From NCBI RefSeq assembly GCF_002812485.1, contig NZ_CP025003.1, forward strand, positions 1,178,001 to 1,242,000: 64,000 bases of DNA, in the 5' to 3' direction. Source of the stretch: Dickeya fangzhongdai. GTDB lineage: Bacteria > Pseudomonadota > Gammaproteobacteria > Enterobacterales > Enterobacteriaceae. A program made the translations under genes and the position numbers. Of this stretch, positions 10,082-18,690 are shown in pieces. The stretch's first letter is position 1. Each line of letters starts with the position of its first letter. The notes beneath the pieces are model-generated. The model saw only the letters and a program-made list of their open reading frames with translations. It had not been told where the DNA came from and did not search any database.

Positions 10082-10243
10082 GCTGGACCTCGGGGAAATG
10101 GAATTGATGCTGCCAATAGATCGGCCAGGCCTGTGATGCCGGGCCGCAAGGTTGCACACCTTGCCGATCGCGCTGCTTATACCGCGGCCGCCACCCGTGA
10201 TAACCGCGGCTTTTCCGTTGCGGCGATTCTGCAGGTGTCCTTT

Positions 10244-10654
10244 TTAGTTAAGCAGCGCCTGGATTGCCGTTGCAGCAGGTGCGTAGGGCGACGGCGGTTC
10301 GCGAACAACGTTCTGCGTCGCGAAGGAGGCGGCCAGAAAGATGAGCCCCGCGGCTGCCGGAATGGCACCCCTGGGTTTGCGGACGCCAAGATGCGCCAGC
10401 CCGGACAGGATCAGGTGATACAAGATGCCGGCATACGCCAGATCGCTGAGGGCCAGATTGAAGCGCGACAGAATCGCCATAGGGCCGAGCACTTTTACCA
10501 CAATCATGAAGGGCACGAGGTTGGAAGCCGAGTAGCCTAACTCCGCCTGTGCCTTTCGAACATCGGCGCTCTTCGTGACATACAGCGCGGCCGAGGCGAA
10601 ATAGAGCAGAGATAGCAGTGCAGTACTGATCCAATAGGTATATGTAGCAGCCAT
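10244..10654 (-). CDS. DoxX-like family membrane protein
   Basis: A 136-residue hydrophobic protein with four predicted membrane segments (about residues 7-27, 46-63, 70-88 and 97-115). It begins MAATYTYWISTALLSLLYFASA. The pattern of four helices and the K-x-L-G-P-x-A-I-L motif fit the DoxX-like family of small inner-membrane proteins. The exact function of the family is unknown. It is divergent from the HxlR regulator at 10749, which is the likely controller through the 94-base spacer. Confidence 0.7.
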   Translation of the reverse strand: MAATYTYWISTALLSLLYFASAALYVTKSADVRKAQAELGYSASNLVPFMIVVKVLGPMAILSRFNLALSDLAYAGILYHLILSGLAHLGVRKPRGAIPAAAGLIFLAASFATQNVVREPPSPYAPAATAIQALLN

Positions 10655-10748
10655 AAGGTTCTCTCATTTACGTTCCTGGGTTCGACAAGCGGCAAGAATG
10701 TCGTCTAAGATGAAAATTCGCAAGTAGGATGAAATAGAGACTCTTAGT

Positions 10749-11123
10749 ATGAATAATAAGACTAATGGCGATGACGATATCAATATGCACGAGGAGATGC
10801 GCCGTGCATTCGGGCTACTCTCGGGTAAGTGGAAGCTTGAGATCATGTGGTTGCTCAACCAGCGAATCTACCGCTTTGGCGAGCTGCGCAAGGCCATTCC
10901 CGGCATCACGCAGCACATGCTGACGACTCAGCTTCGCGAACTGGAAGCGGATGGTCTGGTATTACGTACGGTCTTCGCAGAAGTACCGCCGCGTGTCGAA
11001 TATGAGATTACGCAGAAGGCGCGTGGGCTTGGGCCAACGATGGAAGCGCTGACGGCATGGTGGCAGGAGTACGGAAGTAGCGTGCCGAAGCGCCCGACTT
11101 CTCGGGGGCGTAAGGCCCAGTAG
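10749..11123 (+). CDS. HxlR-family transcriptional regulator
   Basis: A 124-residue winged-helix regulator of the HxlR (MarR-like) family. It has the signature LLSGKWKLEIMWLL near residue 22, then RFGELRKAIPGITQHMLTTQL (recognition helix) and the wing VPPRVEYEITQKARGL. Such proteins often sense reactive electrophiles or oxidants and control adjacent oxidoreductases. No conserved N-terminal cysteine is present here. It is divergent from the DoxX-like gene, so autoregulation and control of that gene are likely. Confidence 0.88.
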   Translation: MNNKTNGDDDINMHEEMRRAFGLLSGKWKLEIMWLLNQRIYRFGELRKAIPGITQHMLTTQLRELEADGLVLRTVFAEVPPRVEYEITQKARGLGPTMEALTAWWQEYGSSVPKRPTSRGRKAQ

Positions 11124-11234
11124 CGCCGGGCGCTATCGCCTCGTGAGTATGAACATCAATGGAAAGGCGCCACACCGGCGTCCTGATTCTGTAATTCATG
11201 ACTCCTTGCCAGTCAGTAACGTGACGGACTTGCT

Positions 11235-12005
11235 ATGAATACATGGTCTTTCAACGCACAAAACAACTATCTACGCTGGCAAGCCTGTCATCAGGGGAAG
11301 AAAACGCTGGTTTATATTCATGGACTTGGCTGTGCTTCCAGTAGTGGTTACGCTCAGGTCATCTCTTCTGCGAATTACTCCTGTATCACATCTCTGCTCG
11401 TTGATTTACCTGGCGCCGGTTTCAGCGACAAACCGCAGACCACAAGTTATGACTCCGATAGTCAGTCTGAAATCTTGCGGCGCTGGCTCACCGAAGTTCA
11501 TTTTTCTGAAGTGTCGCTATTTGGTCACAGTGCAGGGGCGTTTATTGCCCTGAAACTGGCCCGGATGTTATCTCCCGCACCAGAACGGCTGATTTTGTGT
11601 ACGCCGGGGCTGAATGAGTATGGGGTTTCACTTCTGGAGGACATTACCGCCATGAGTGAGACGAGTTTTATCCGGCGTGGATTTTCTGCACTGATGTTAA
11701 AGCTAAAAGCTGAAGGTGGAAATGATGCCTGGCTGGGGGCTTTTCAGGTCAGCTCCCCCCGAGCCATTTGGCAGTGGGCCAATTCAGCGCTCAATGATAA
11801 TGCTTCCGACTGGATGGATAATCTGGCCGCCTTGGCCATCCGCAAAGGCATTATTCTGCCGGATAGCGCTACGCAGGACGAAATTAGCCGGTATATTGAC
11901 GCCGGCTGCCATGTCGAGTTGTTATCCGGCAGCAGTCATATGATGGCTTACGATAATCCTGACGGGCTGGCGAAGGCCATAACTCGTGTTATGCAGGCAA
12001 TGTAA
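11235..12005 (+). CDS. Alpha/beta hydrolase
   Basis: A 256-residue alpha/beta-hydrolase. The nucleophile elbow is GHSAG (Ser near residue 98), the oxyanion region is YIHGLGCASSSGY near residue 29, and the late HMMAYDNP provides the catalytic His. The acid is probably the Asp in the NPD or PDSATQDE region and is not certain. No signal peptide is present, so it is cytoplasmic. The substrate is unknown. It is a passenger gene of the island and converges on the FMN reductase gene. Confidence 0.82.
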   Translation: MNTWSFNAQNNYLRWQACHQGKKTLVYIHGLGCASSSGYAQVISSANYSCITSLLVDLPGAGFSDKPQTTSYDSDSQSEILRRWLTEVHFSEVSLFGHSAGAFIALKLARMLSPAPERLILCTPGLNEYGVSLLEDITAMSETSFIRRGFSALMLKLKAEGGNDAWLGAFQVSSPRAIWQWANSALNDNASDWMDNLAALAIRKGIILPDSATQDEISRYIDAGCHVELLSGSSHMMAYDNPDGLAKAITRVMQAM

Positions 12006-12080
12006 GCGCAGGGAATCATTGCCTTTCGGAGCGTTAAACAGCCGAATTAAGCCGTGTGTCATATCAACAGCATGAACCCG

Positions 12081-12641
12081 TCAGTCGCTCGCTCCGGGTT
12101 GCAGTAATTGTTCGTCTAAGCTGCGCACTAAAGCGTGTAGCGCAGCCTGGTAAGCCGTTAATTCAATAGGATATTCATTGTCGGTATCAGAGAAATTAAC
12201 CTCTGATAGCTTGATTTCGATATTATCAGGAATAATTTTCATCTGTACCCCCAGTAATACTTGATGTAACTGTGCCGCCGCTTTTCCTCCCCCTCTGTTG
12301 GCATAACTAATCATGGCCGCAGGTTTGTCTTTCCATTCATGATATAAATGGTCAATGGCATTTTTTAATGCTGCCGGATACCCCCAGTTATATTGCGGGA
12401 AAATAAAAATATAGGCATCAGCTTCTGAAATCTTTCCGCTCCATAACGTTGTATGTTCCTGTACGTAAACGCCCTCTGCTGGAAGGTTAGGCTCATCATC
12501 CATAGGTAAATACCATTCTTTTAAATCAATAATTTCATTCTTATTCCCCTGAATATCATCAAGAACTTCTTTTGCCCATCTGGCAATTTTAGGGCCGATA
12601 CGTCCCTTTCTTACGCTACCGATAATGATTTGAATGTGCAT
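12081..12641 (-). CDS. NADPH-dependent FMN reductase family protein
   Basis: A 186-residue flavodoxin-like protein. The phosphate-binding loop IIGSVRKGRIG is at the N-terminus and the flavin-contacting PQYNWGYPAALKNAIDHLYHEW near residue 110, followed by SYANRGGGKAAAQL. These are the hallmarks of the FMN_red family of quinone, azo or chromate reductases. Base composition is more AT-rich than the core genes. It is the last metabolic gene before the IS remnant. Confidence 0.87.
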   Translation of the reverse strand: MHIQIIIGSVRKGRIGPKIARWAKEVLDDIQGNKNEIIDLKEWYLPMDDEPNLPAEGVYVQEHTTLWSGKISEADAYIFIFPQYNWGYPAALKNAIDHLYHEWKDKPAAMISYANRGGGKAAAQLHQVLLGVQMKIIPDNIEIKLSEVNFSDTDNEYPIELTAYQAALHALVRSLDEQLLQPGASD

Positions 12642-12779
12642 AAAACCCCCTTGAAGAAAATGAATAAGGCGCTGGTTCGGCGTCAGGTCATGAAATGTAT
12701 GCCTTTGGGGCTATTCATGCGTCATGCTTAATTCTGAACCAGGTAATATAGAGCGCAGGTAAGAACAATAACGTCAGTA

Positions 12780-13050
12780 CCTCCGATATCCGCAAGGCTA
12801 TCTACACCACCAATGCCATCGAGTCGCTGAACAGTGTGATCCGCCAGGCGATAAAGAAACGCAAAGTATTCCCAACGGACGACTCAGTGCGGAAAGTGAT
12901 TTATCTGGCGATACAGTCGGCCTCGAAAAAATGGAGTATGCCGATCCAGAACTGGCGGCTGGCGATGAGCCGTTTTATTATCTAGTTCGGTGACAGGCTA
13001 AGCGGTCACCTTTAATACGGTGGCAATTACACAGAATTACGTACACCCTC
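12780..13050 (+). mobile_element. IS256-family insertion sequence remnant with nonsense mutation
   Basis: The plus strand encodes the C-terminal piece of a mutator-type (IS256 family) transposase: DIRKAIYTTNAIESLNSVIR, then KKWSMPIQNWRLAMSRFII. A TAG follows at the codon where the family has Glu. Reading past it gives FGDRLSGHL and the natural TAA at 13013-13015. About 35 bases further is an end-like sequence finishing at ACACCCTC (13050), probably the right inverted repeat. The 5' four-fifths of the transposase and the left end are missing. It marks past rearrangement next to the defence operon. Confidence 0.85.
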
Positions 13051-13272
13051 TATTGTGTAGAATGATGTTTTTAAGAAAGAAAGTGAGTTTTCATCTAATT
13101 TGTCAGTCATGAAGTTTATTATAAAATGTTTTATTTTTATCATTCTCTATTAACCCGATTGTGTTTTACTTATGGTGTAGCTCAAAGAAAGTAACCGAGA
13201 TACACCTTCAAAATTCAAGCACCATTATTCCTAACGAAAACTGTATTTAGCTTTGAGGTAATGCATTATTCA

Positions 13273-13767
13273 TTAAAACCACTCCTTATCTGAAACATAT
13301 TTAAAATTATATAGTTTCTTTCCATCTGCTGCCACTAAATAACAGTTGGAAATATATTCTTTATTTGGGATTATTAGCATGAGAAAAAAAGGTCTTGTAT
13401 GACCTGATTTGATAAACAAGTCTTGGATACTGCGAATATCCGTTCCTGATGGGTTTGCTACGACTTCGTTATGTGTATGCCAATCACCTAAGTAGTGAAA
13501 ACCTTCTTTGAATAACGAAATGATATCTTCTTTGGCTTTTTTCTCATCTAAATTGAAATAATTCCTTTTCCTCAAATCAGTAGAACCTGGTGTAGTTATT
13601 TTATTGATTTCAATCTCAGAATCATTGAGATTTTTGGAAAATAGCATACCTCCTGATTCTTTACTAAAACAGTGACTCTGACGGTGAGAGAATAATTCAT
13701 CTACAATGCTTTGGCTGATGCATATTTTGAAATCTAATTCGACACAATTAAATTTATGCATCATGTT
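13273..13767 (-). CDS. JAB/MPN (JAMM) isopeptidase-like protein
   Basis: A 164-residue protein with a complete JAMM zinc-protease motif: Glu36 (SKESGG), then H96-x-H98, S106 and D109 in GDWHTHNEVVANPSGTDIRS. Bacterial JAB proteins beside E1/E2 genes remove or process ubiquitin-like modifiers. The ATG at 13767 overlaps the last codons of the E2-E1 gene by 14 bases, giving tight translational coupling and a normal domain start. It is the last gene of the four-gene minus-strand operon. The sequence is AT-rich compared with core genes, consistent with transfer. Confidence 0.88.
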   Translation of the reverse strand, partial: NMMHKFNCVELDFKICISQSIVDELFSHRQSHCFSKESGGMLFSKNLNDSEIEINKITTPGSTDLRKRNYFNLDEKKAKEDIISLFKEGFHYLGDWHTHNEVVANPSGTDIRSIQDLFIKSGHTRPFFLMLIIPNKEYISNCYLVAADGKKLYNFKYVSDKEWF

Positions 13768-15628
13768 TTTCCCAATTAGAATTTTCAAAAATAAAAGGTA
13801 TAATACAATCTCCTTTTCCTGGGTTTCCAAATTGTGCTATCCATTTATTATTCCATTTTCCACCAAGTTCTAAAAGTTCTGCTTCTCTTCCTATATAAAT
13901 ATATGCAAAAGATTTATTAGAAAAACGATCCATAATAAGATCTATTACGGTTCTTGCCGTTAGAGCATGTAAATTAGTCAATGGGATAGCTCCGTATGGC
14001 TGGAACTCTCCGGCACATGCTGCTATTCTTTTGCGAGTATTTTCTTTCCAGTAAGTAGCAGGATATTTTAAAGCACCTATATGCTTACCCTCTGTAATAT
14101 GCCAGCTATTAAAAGCATTAGAATCTACTTGGTTGACTATTACATGCCCAGCCATAGCATGAGCTTCAACAAATGCAAAGACAATAGCACCAAGAATGTC
14201 TTCCGACTGTCTTTTTATTAACTGCTGTTCAGTATTCCAATGCGCAGTGCAGCTTACTATAATATCGGCTTCTGCAATTTTTTTGTTATTCTTGGAATCT
14301 TCTGTCCAATCTTCATTAAAAGCTTCTATATAGGTATTTGGAAAATCTTCCCGTAGCCTTGAGGCAAGAGCTAATGCTTTATTTTTATAAACAGAATCAA
14401 ATCCTAATAGATGACGAGAAGAGTTCTCACTCTTCATTAAATCATCATCCCAAAGCATCATTTTTTTTATACCTGATTGAAGTAACAGTCTTGATACCGA
14501 AGATCCTACTGAACCACAACCGACTATAGCTACTTTATGCTCAGAGATTTTCTTGTAGCCTTTGTTATGGTCACGCCCCGTTAACCAGGAGTCATCAGAA
14601 CGGTCAACTATGAGATTTTCTGTTTTAGTTTCGCCTATTCTATTTTTTAAAATCTTTCCATCGATGTAATTCCTATAACCATCTAATAAAGCTGTTCTTC
14701 TGAATCGACCACGACTAATACCTCTGGCATCGAAGCGGTCTGAGGCAAAGTCACTCACTCCCTTGGGTATCTGTATTGCTATAATATTCATTCCAGAAGG
14801 CGTCGGGAAAGAAATTAGAATTATTGGCTTGACATTGAACATGTTAGCACAAGATCTTAATATCAATTCAATAGTGCTTTCTGGATCTTCATGTTGCTTA
14901 TTTATGAGTTCAAAAAAATCCCTTGCAGTTTTGGGATACTGACTCGGATACCAGGCTTCATTGAAGAATATCAATGGAATTGAAACTATTTTAAAGAGTT
15001 GCTGTTGCCTTATTCGCTTGTCTTTTGAATTACTTTCGTCCGATTCTAATGGTAATATTTTTTGGTTTTCCAACCAGTTAATTAATTCTTTTTGTGTGTC
15101 AGAATATATTACTCCAAATTTCCGAGTCCGATAACCGAAAACCAACCTTGTGTTTTTATTTGTTAGATCACACAGGCTTATAAGTCGATCTATTTTATTA
15201 CATTGATAAACCCAATAGTTCTGGAACTCATCAATAAAATCCTCATTTAAATCCCCATTTATCCCTTTTCTTAGCATTAATATAGCATCGTTTAGTAAAT
15301 CGACTGCATAGGTCATATCATCGTGATCGATGATGTAACTGTCAGGCCAAACACATAACTTGCCGTTTTTTTCTAAGTGTGGAAGTTGGCAGACATCAAT
15401 TTTAGGAGAGAAAATGTACACATCTGGAATGTCAAATTGACTAAGAATTTTGTACCTTAGTTGCAATACAATAGGTTCATTACTAAATTCTAAATCAGTT
15501 GGTAACTCCCAAGCACAAGTATATTTATTATTGAATTTTAATAATTCATTTGTAGAAAGTTTCCTTGCACCATAAGGTGCAAGGATTGTGCTCAACTGAT
15601 CTATCTTTTTTTTAAGACAATCAGGCAT
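13754..15628 (-). CDS. E2-E1 fusion: ubiquitin-like conjugating and activating enzyme
   Basis: A 624-residue protein. The N-terminal ~130 residues look like an E2 (UBC) fold, with LPHLEKNGKLCVWPD placing a candidate catalytic Cys at residue 92. A middle region of ~200 residues has no motif I recognise. The C-terminal ThiF/E1 domain has the ATP glycine loop VAIVGCGSVGSS near residue 369, the Arg of NSSRHLLG and a candidate thioester Cys in RIAACAGEFQ near residue 537. This is the architecture of Cap2-like proteins and of Bil/Bub-type antiphage systems. The start at 15628 overlaps the stop of the metallo-beta-lactamase-fold gene. No ubiquitin-like protein and no CD-NTase gene is visible nearby, so the conjugated partner is unknown. 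Confidence 0.87.
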   Translation of the reverse strand: MPDCLKKKIDQLSTILAPYGARKLSTNELLKFNNKYTCAWELPTDLEFSNEPIVLQLRYKILSQFDIPDVYIFSPKIDVCQLPHLEKNGKLCVWPDSYIIDHDDMTYAVDLLNDAILMLRKGINGDLNEDFIDEFQNYWVYQCNKIDRLISLCDLTNKNTRLVFGYRTRKFGVIYSDTQKELINWLENQKILPLESDESNSKDKRIRQQQLFKIVSIPLIFFNEAWYPSQYPKTARDFFELINKQHEDPESTIELILRSCANMFNVKPIILISFPTPSGMNIIAIQIPKGVSDFASDRFDARGISRGRFRRTALLDGYRNYIDGKILKNRIGETKTENLIVDRSDDSWLTGRDHNKGYKKISEHKVAIVGCGSVGSSVSRLLLQSGIKKMMLWDDDLMKSENSSRHLLGFDSVYKNKALALASRLREDFPNTYIEAFNEDWTEDSKNNKKIAEADIIVSCTAHWNTEQQLIKRQSEDILGAIVFAFVEAHAMAGHVIVNQVDSNAFNSWHITEGKHIGALKYPATYWKENTRKRIAACAGEFQPYGAIPLTNLHALTARTVIDLIMDRFSNKSFAYIYIGREAELLELGGKWNNKWIAQFGNPGKGDCIIPFIFENSNWEKHDA

Positions 15629-16775
15629 AACCACCACCACCTTGTCTATTTACGGCGGCACTTGATGATTCAGTTATGCCTAATGCAGATGCTGAAATTT
15701 TCTTAATACCATCATCCGAAATCTCAATTTCTAACGGAATATTCTCTCCATTCTTTTTATGGTCTGACACGCATAAAAAATGACCTTTTTTATTGTCTAC
15801 TATTTTTTCGTATTCCTCTTTTGCTCGATAGGCCGGTGGGTCTTTCTCATCATCTTCAATTACTTTTGAGCTGGAAATAATGAAAGCATTTTGTTTAGCT
15901 CGGTTGAACACTTCCATTGCTTTTTCTGATGTTTCTGCTTCATCACCCATATCGCTTAAACTATGATGGGAAAGGCTATGCCACGAACAATGGTGTGGTG
16001 CTTGTAAGATATCATAATCTAACCAAGACATTGAATATTTATTGGTTAGACGATCTCTTACACCTTCCCAACAAACAACTTCGGCATCTCCACCACTTAA
16101 AAAATAAGCAGTTTTATTATCACCTGTTATTTTATAATTCATTATTACACTGGAATGGTTTTTACCCAATTTATCTTCTAATTCATCAAGGTCTTTCTTC
16201 GGTGAAGGACCCAGTAAATGAGCTTCAAAACATGAGGAATAGCTTTGGTTAATACAGCGAGTTGTTTGATCTAATTCTAATAGAATATTTGGTATGTTGT
16301 CCGTTTTATCGCCCTCGTCCTTGCCTAAAACCAAGACTTGATTTCCGACTCCATCCAAATAACCCTTTTCTTTATAAAGATTAACTCTTCTCTTGATTTC
16401 TGTATTCAAAGCTCTTGCATCATCACATAAAGGATGATTCTGTGCATGATGTCGTCTAAATACAATTGGGCTTGACCAGATCTCATTGATGAAAATTTTA
16501 TCACTCCTTTCACTCCAATTTTCAGGTTTCCCCAAATGGAAGTGATCAGATACTCCATCGCAATGGTCTGAATCAGGGTGTGACCAAATAAAGAGATGAA
16601 CAAATAGACGACCTTCATCATCACGAGAAAGTTTTTCTCTAAGTTGTGAGCGAACATCGGGATGTTCTTCACCATCTCTGATACGACAATCGATTAATAT
16701 GTTCTTTCCATCTTCGGTTTGAATAAGTGTCATATCCCCATTACCAACGGGAAAAAAATATATATTTGCAGGCAT
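15621..16775 (-). CDS. Metallo-beta-lactamase-fold protein (ComEC-like hydrolase domain)
   Basis: A 384-residue protein beginning NIYFFPVGNGDMTLIQTEDG with DCR, the start seen in the soluble hydrolase domain of ComEC-type proteins. The metal motif H66-x-D68-x-D70-H71 occurs in WSHPDSDHCDG. A later Asp (SGGDAEVVCW) and His (APHHCSWHS) complete the usual site. It may be a nuclease or phosphodiesterase effector of the operon, which is inference. A clear Shine-Dalgarno AAAGGA precedes the ATG. It overlaps the E2-E1 gene by 8 bases. Confidence 0.82.
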   Translation of the reverse strand: MPANIYFFPVGNGDMTLIQTEDGKNILIDCRIRDGEEHPDVRSQLREKLSRDDEGRLFVHLFIWSHPDSDHCDGVSDHFHLGKPENWSERSDKIFINEIWSSPIVFRRHHAQNHPLCDDARALNTEIKRRVNLYKEKGYLDGVGNQVLVLGKDEGDKTDNIPNILLELDQTTRCINQSYSSCFEAHLLGPSPKKDLDELEDKLGKNHSSVIMNYKITGDNKTAYFLSGGDAEVVCWEGVRDRLTNKYSMSWLDYDILQAPHHCSWHSLSHHSLSDMGDEAETSEKAMEVFNRAKQNAFIISSSKVIEDDEKDPPAYRAKEEYEKIVDNKKGHFLCVSDHKKNGENIPLEIEISDDGIKKISASALGITESSSAAVNRQGGGGYA

Positions 16776-16791
16776 ATCATATCCTTTTTAA

Positions 16792-17262
16792 TTATTTCTG
16801 ATCGGAATTATCACTTGACCTTGCTGTGCGAGATTTTTCAATCCCAAAAATAGCCATACCTACATCTTCGATTTTGCCAACGAATTTATCTACATTCAAC
16901 CCAGCAAAGAAGGCAAATGCCATATATCCATAGTCTCCACCACTACCGTTTTGTGATGCATCTAACACTATCAAACCTGCTTTTAGAAACAGGTAGGCCA
17001 CAACACCACAGATACCACTGACAACAGGCCTCAACACATACCAAACATACCAACGGTCATCCCAGCAGTTCCTGACACATTTGTTTAGATACACTCCACG
17101 GAGACAGTAAAGAGTTCCACCAAGAACACCGATCAATCCGCAACGAATTATGAGCTTCTTGTTCATGACCCATTCAGGGAATACATCACCCTTTATTAAC
17201 CCGGCATACACAAGAGCAACAAGTAAAAGTAGAGTGAAGAGATAACCGATTATTCGTTTCAT
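16792..17262 (-). CDS. Small membrane protein, first gene of the ubiquitin-like operon
   Basis: A 156-residue protein with four likely membrane helices (about residues 4-24, 36-56, 78-100 and 107-127) and a hydrophilic C-terminal tail rich in Ser and Asp. I do not recognise a family. It begins the minus-strand operon, 16 bases before the metallo-beta-lactamase-fold gene. Its promoter should lie in 17263-17340, close to the right att copy. It could anchor the system to the membrane or act as a pore-type effector. Neither is shown by the sequence. Confidence 0.75.
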   Translation of the reverse strand: MKRIIGYLFTLLLLVALVYAGLIKGDVFPEWVMNKKLIIRCGLIGVLGGTLYCLRGVYLNKCVRNCWDDRWYVWYVLRPVVSGICGVVAYLFLKAGLIVLDASQNGSGGDYGYMAFAFFAGLNVDKFVGKIEDVGMAIFGIEKSRTARSSDNSDQK

Positions 17263-17310
17263 ATGTAGCCTATAGGTAGCCTTTGAAGGTGGTTTTTATA
17301 CTTATTCTTT

Positions 17311-17391
17311 TTAGCTCATGATCTTATATTGTCTATATAAGTACTGCTGCATCATGGGGGCGTGGGCGTCTAAACTCTCTGGTGTACTCAT
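17311..17391 (-). pseudogene. Orphaned native 5' end of mutS
   Basis: The minus strand from 17391 encodes MSTPESLDAHAPMMQQYL, a typical enteric MutS N-terminus. After the 20-base repeat it runs into island sequence (YRQYKIMS) and stops at 17311. It is the original mutS start, cut off from the rest of the gene by the island insertion. The native mutS promoter should therefore lie to its right, at about 17392-17670. Confidence 0.9.
17341..17360 (+). repeat. Right attachment-site core (direct repeat copy 2)
   Basis: An exact copy of the 20-base sequence at 8899-8918. It encodes PMMQQY of the displaced MutS N-terminus on the minus strand. With the left copy it brackets 8.4 kb of island DNA. Confidence 0.85.
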
Positions 17392-17670
17392 CGCGTTGTG
17401 ATGTCCATCTTCTTAAATTTTAATGAGTTAATGATACTGGCGATGCTCATTATCTCTCATGAAGTCCGGTACTTTACGGCTGGCGGGCCTGATTCTCACC
17501 CGGTGATGAGGGGGATGTGCGGCCAACATGGCTTTCGTTTGTATGCTGGTTGCATGATAACGAAGTCTTTAAGGCAGGAAAACCTGCGGGGGAACTGCAT
17601 TCTTCGAGCATGATCGAAATAATGTGTATTGAAACAATGTGTAAGTACCTCTGCCACCCGTCTCTTTGTG
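17392..17670. other. Former mutS upstream region without a gene
   Basis: I see no convincing gene in this stretch between the orphaned mutS start and the AraC gene. Short open frames here lack family resemblance and good start signals. It probably contains the original mutS promoter, now driving only a 26-codon remnant. Confidence 0.5.
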
Positions 17671-18507
17671 CTAATCGCGCAACGCCGATGGCACTACGCC
17701 GAAACGGCGGCGGAAAGCCGCGGTGAATTTGCTGTGGGATTCGTAGCCGACATCAAGAGCGATAGCGGCGACCGGTCGATCCGATGATTGCAGCAGCACC
17801 ATCGCCGCTTCCAGCCGGGTTTCCCGCACGCAGGCGGCGATGGTGTTGCCCTCCTGCGCCAGCCGGCGGTTTAGGGTGCTGGCGGTGGTGGACAGCGCTT
17901 GCGCCACCCGGTCGGCCGTCCAGTGGTCATACGGACGCTGCGCCACCAGCCGCCGCACCCGCTCGCTCCAGTTCAGCGCTCCCGGCGGCGTCAGCACAAT
18001 GCCGGACTGCTCCGCCAGCAAGAGCAAGACTTCCAGCACCCGGTGCTCGCTCAACGTCGCCGAACAATCGGCGTCGCTCAGCGCGTCGGCGGCGCGCATA
18101 AACGCCGCCCCTATCGTGCGGCTATCCGTCACTCTGGCGAAGCTCCGCACCGGCGTCAGCGCGGCAAACTGACCGAAACTCTGGTAAAAGCGCGTCACCG
18201 TTTCCGGTTGCAGGTTCAGAATCTGCGCCACATAGCGCCCTTGCGGCGCCGGGTCGTTGATCACGTCCCACTGGGTGCCTCGCGGCAATATAAATAACTC
18301 GCCGGGCGCAAACGCGTTGCTGCCTTCCGGCGCCAGTAGCTGTTTGGTGCCGGAGACGACCAGCCCAATCAGGTCGGTACGCATCACCACCGTACGCAGC
18401 GCATACTGGCTGCGGGCGATAATCTGATGGGCAAGCGGCGGCGCATGGCGGGGCAGCGGCTCGGCCGAATGCATCTGAGGCAGGTTGGGGTGGTCGGTCA
18501 GCGTCAT
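17671..18507 (-). CDS. AraC-family transcriptional regulator
   Basis: A 278-residue regulator (from the ATG at 18507; an upstream ATG at 18612 would add 35 residues of unlikely sequence). The N-terminal half is a cupin-like sensing region with PGELFILPRGTQWDVIND. The C-terminal double helix-turn-helix ends with the family signature VAAIALDVGYESHSKFTAAFRRRFGVVPSALRD. The inducer is unknown. It is divergent from the PEBP-like gene with a 183-base spacer and may control it. Confidence 0.87.
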   Translation of the reverse strand: MTLTDHPNLPQMHSAEPLPRHAPPLAHQIIARSQYALRTVVMRTDLIGLVVSGTKQLLAPEGSNAFAPGELFILPRGTQWDVINDPAPQGRYVAQILNLQPETVTRFYQSFGQFAALTPVRSFARVTDSRTIGAAFMRAADALSDADCSATLSEHRVLEVLLLLAEQSGIVLTPPGALNWSERVRRLVAQRPYDHWTADRVAQALSTTASTLNRRLAQEGNTIAACVRETRLEAAMVLLQSSDRPVAAIALDVGYESHSKFTAAFRRRFGVVPSALRD

Positions 18508-18690
18508 CCGGTATCCGTGGTGAAAATGGAACAAAGGTTGCGCGAGCCGGAACAGTGGAACTGGCATCGGCGCGCTACCATTGGCAGCACAGTTCAGTCT
18601 GTGTCCTGACATTCATCCCCGATACGGCCGTCTGCGCGGCATGGCGATGAATGGCAAGCCAAGCCTACCATGAGTCACAGGAATACTAAT

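Noticed and set aside
13273..17262. Reading the ubiquitin-like operon as type II CBASS
   Set aside because: There is no CD-NTase gene and no Cap4/Cap5-type effector. Only the E2-E1 and JAB parts are shared.
17398..17726. Two overlapping plus-strand frames near the right att site
   Set aside because: They overlap the AraC gene end and the former mutS promoter region and have no family features.
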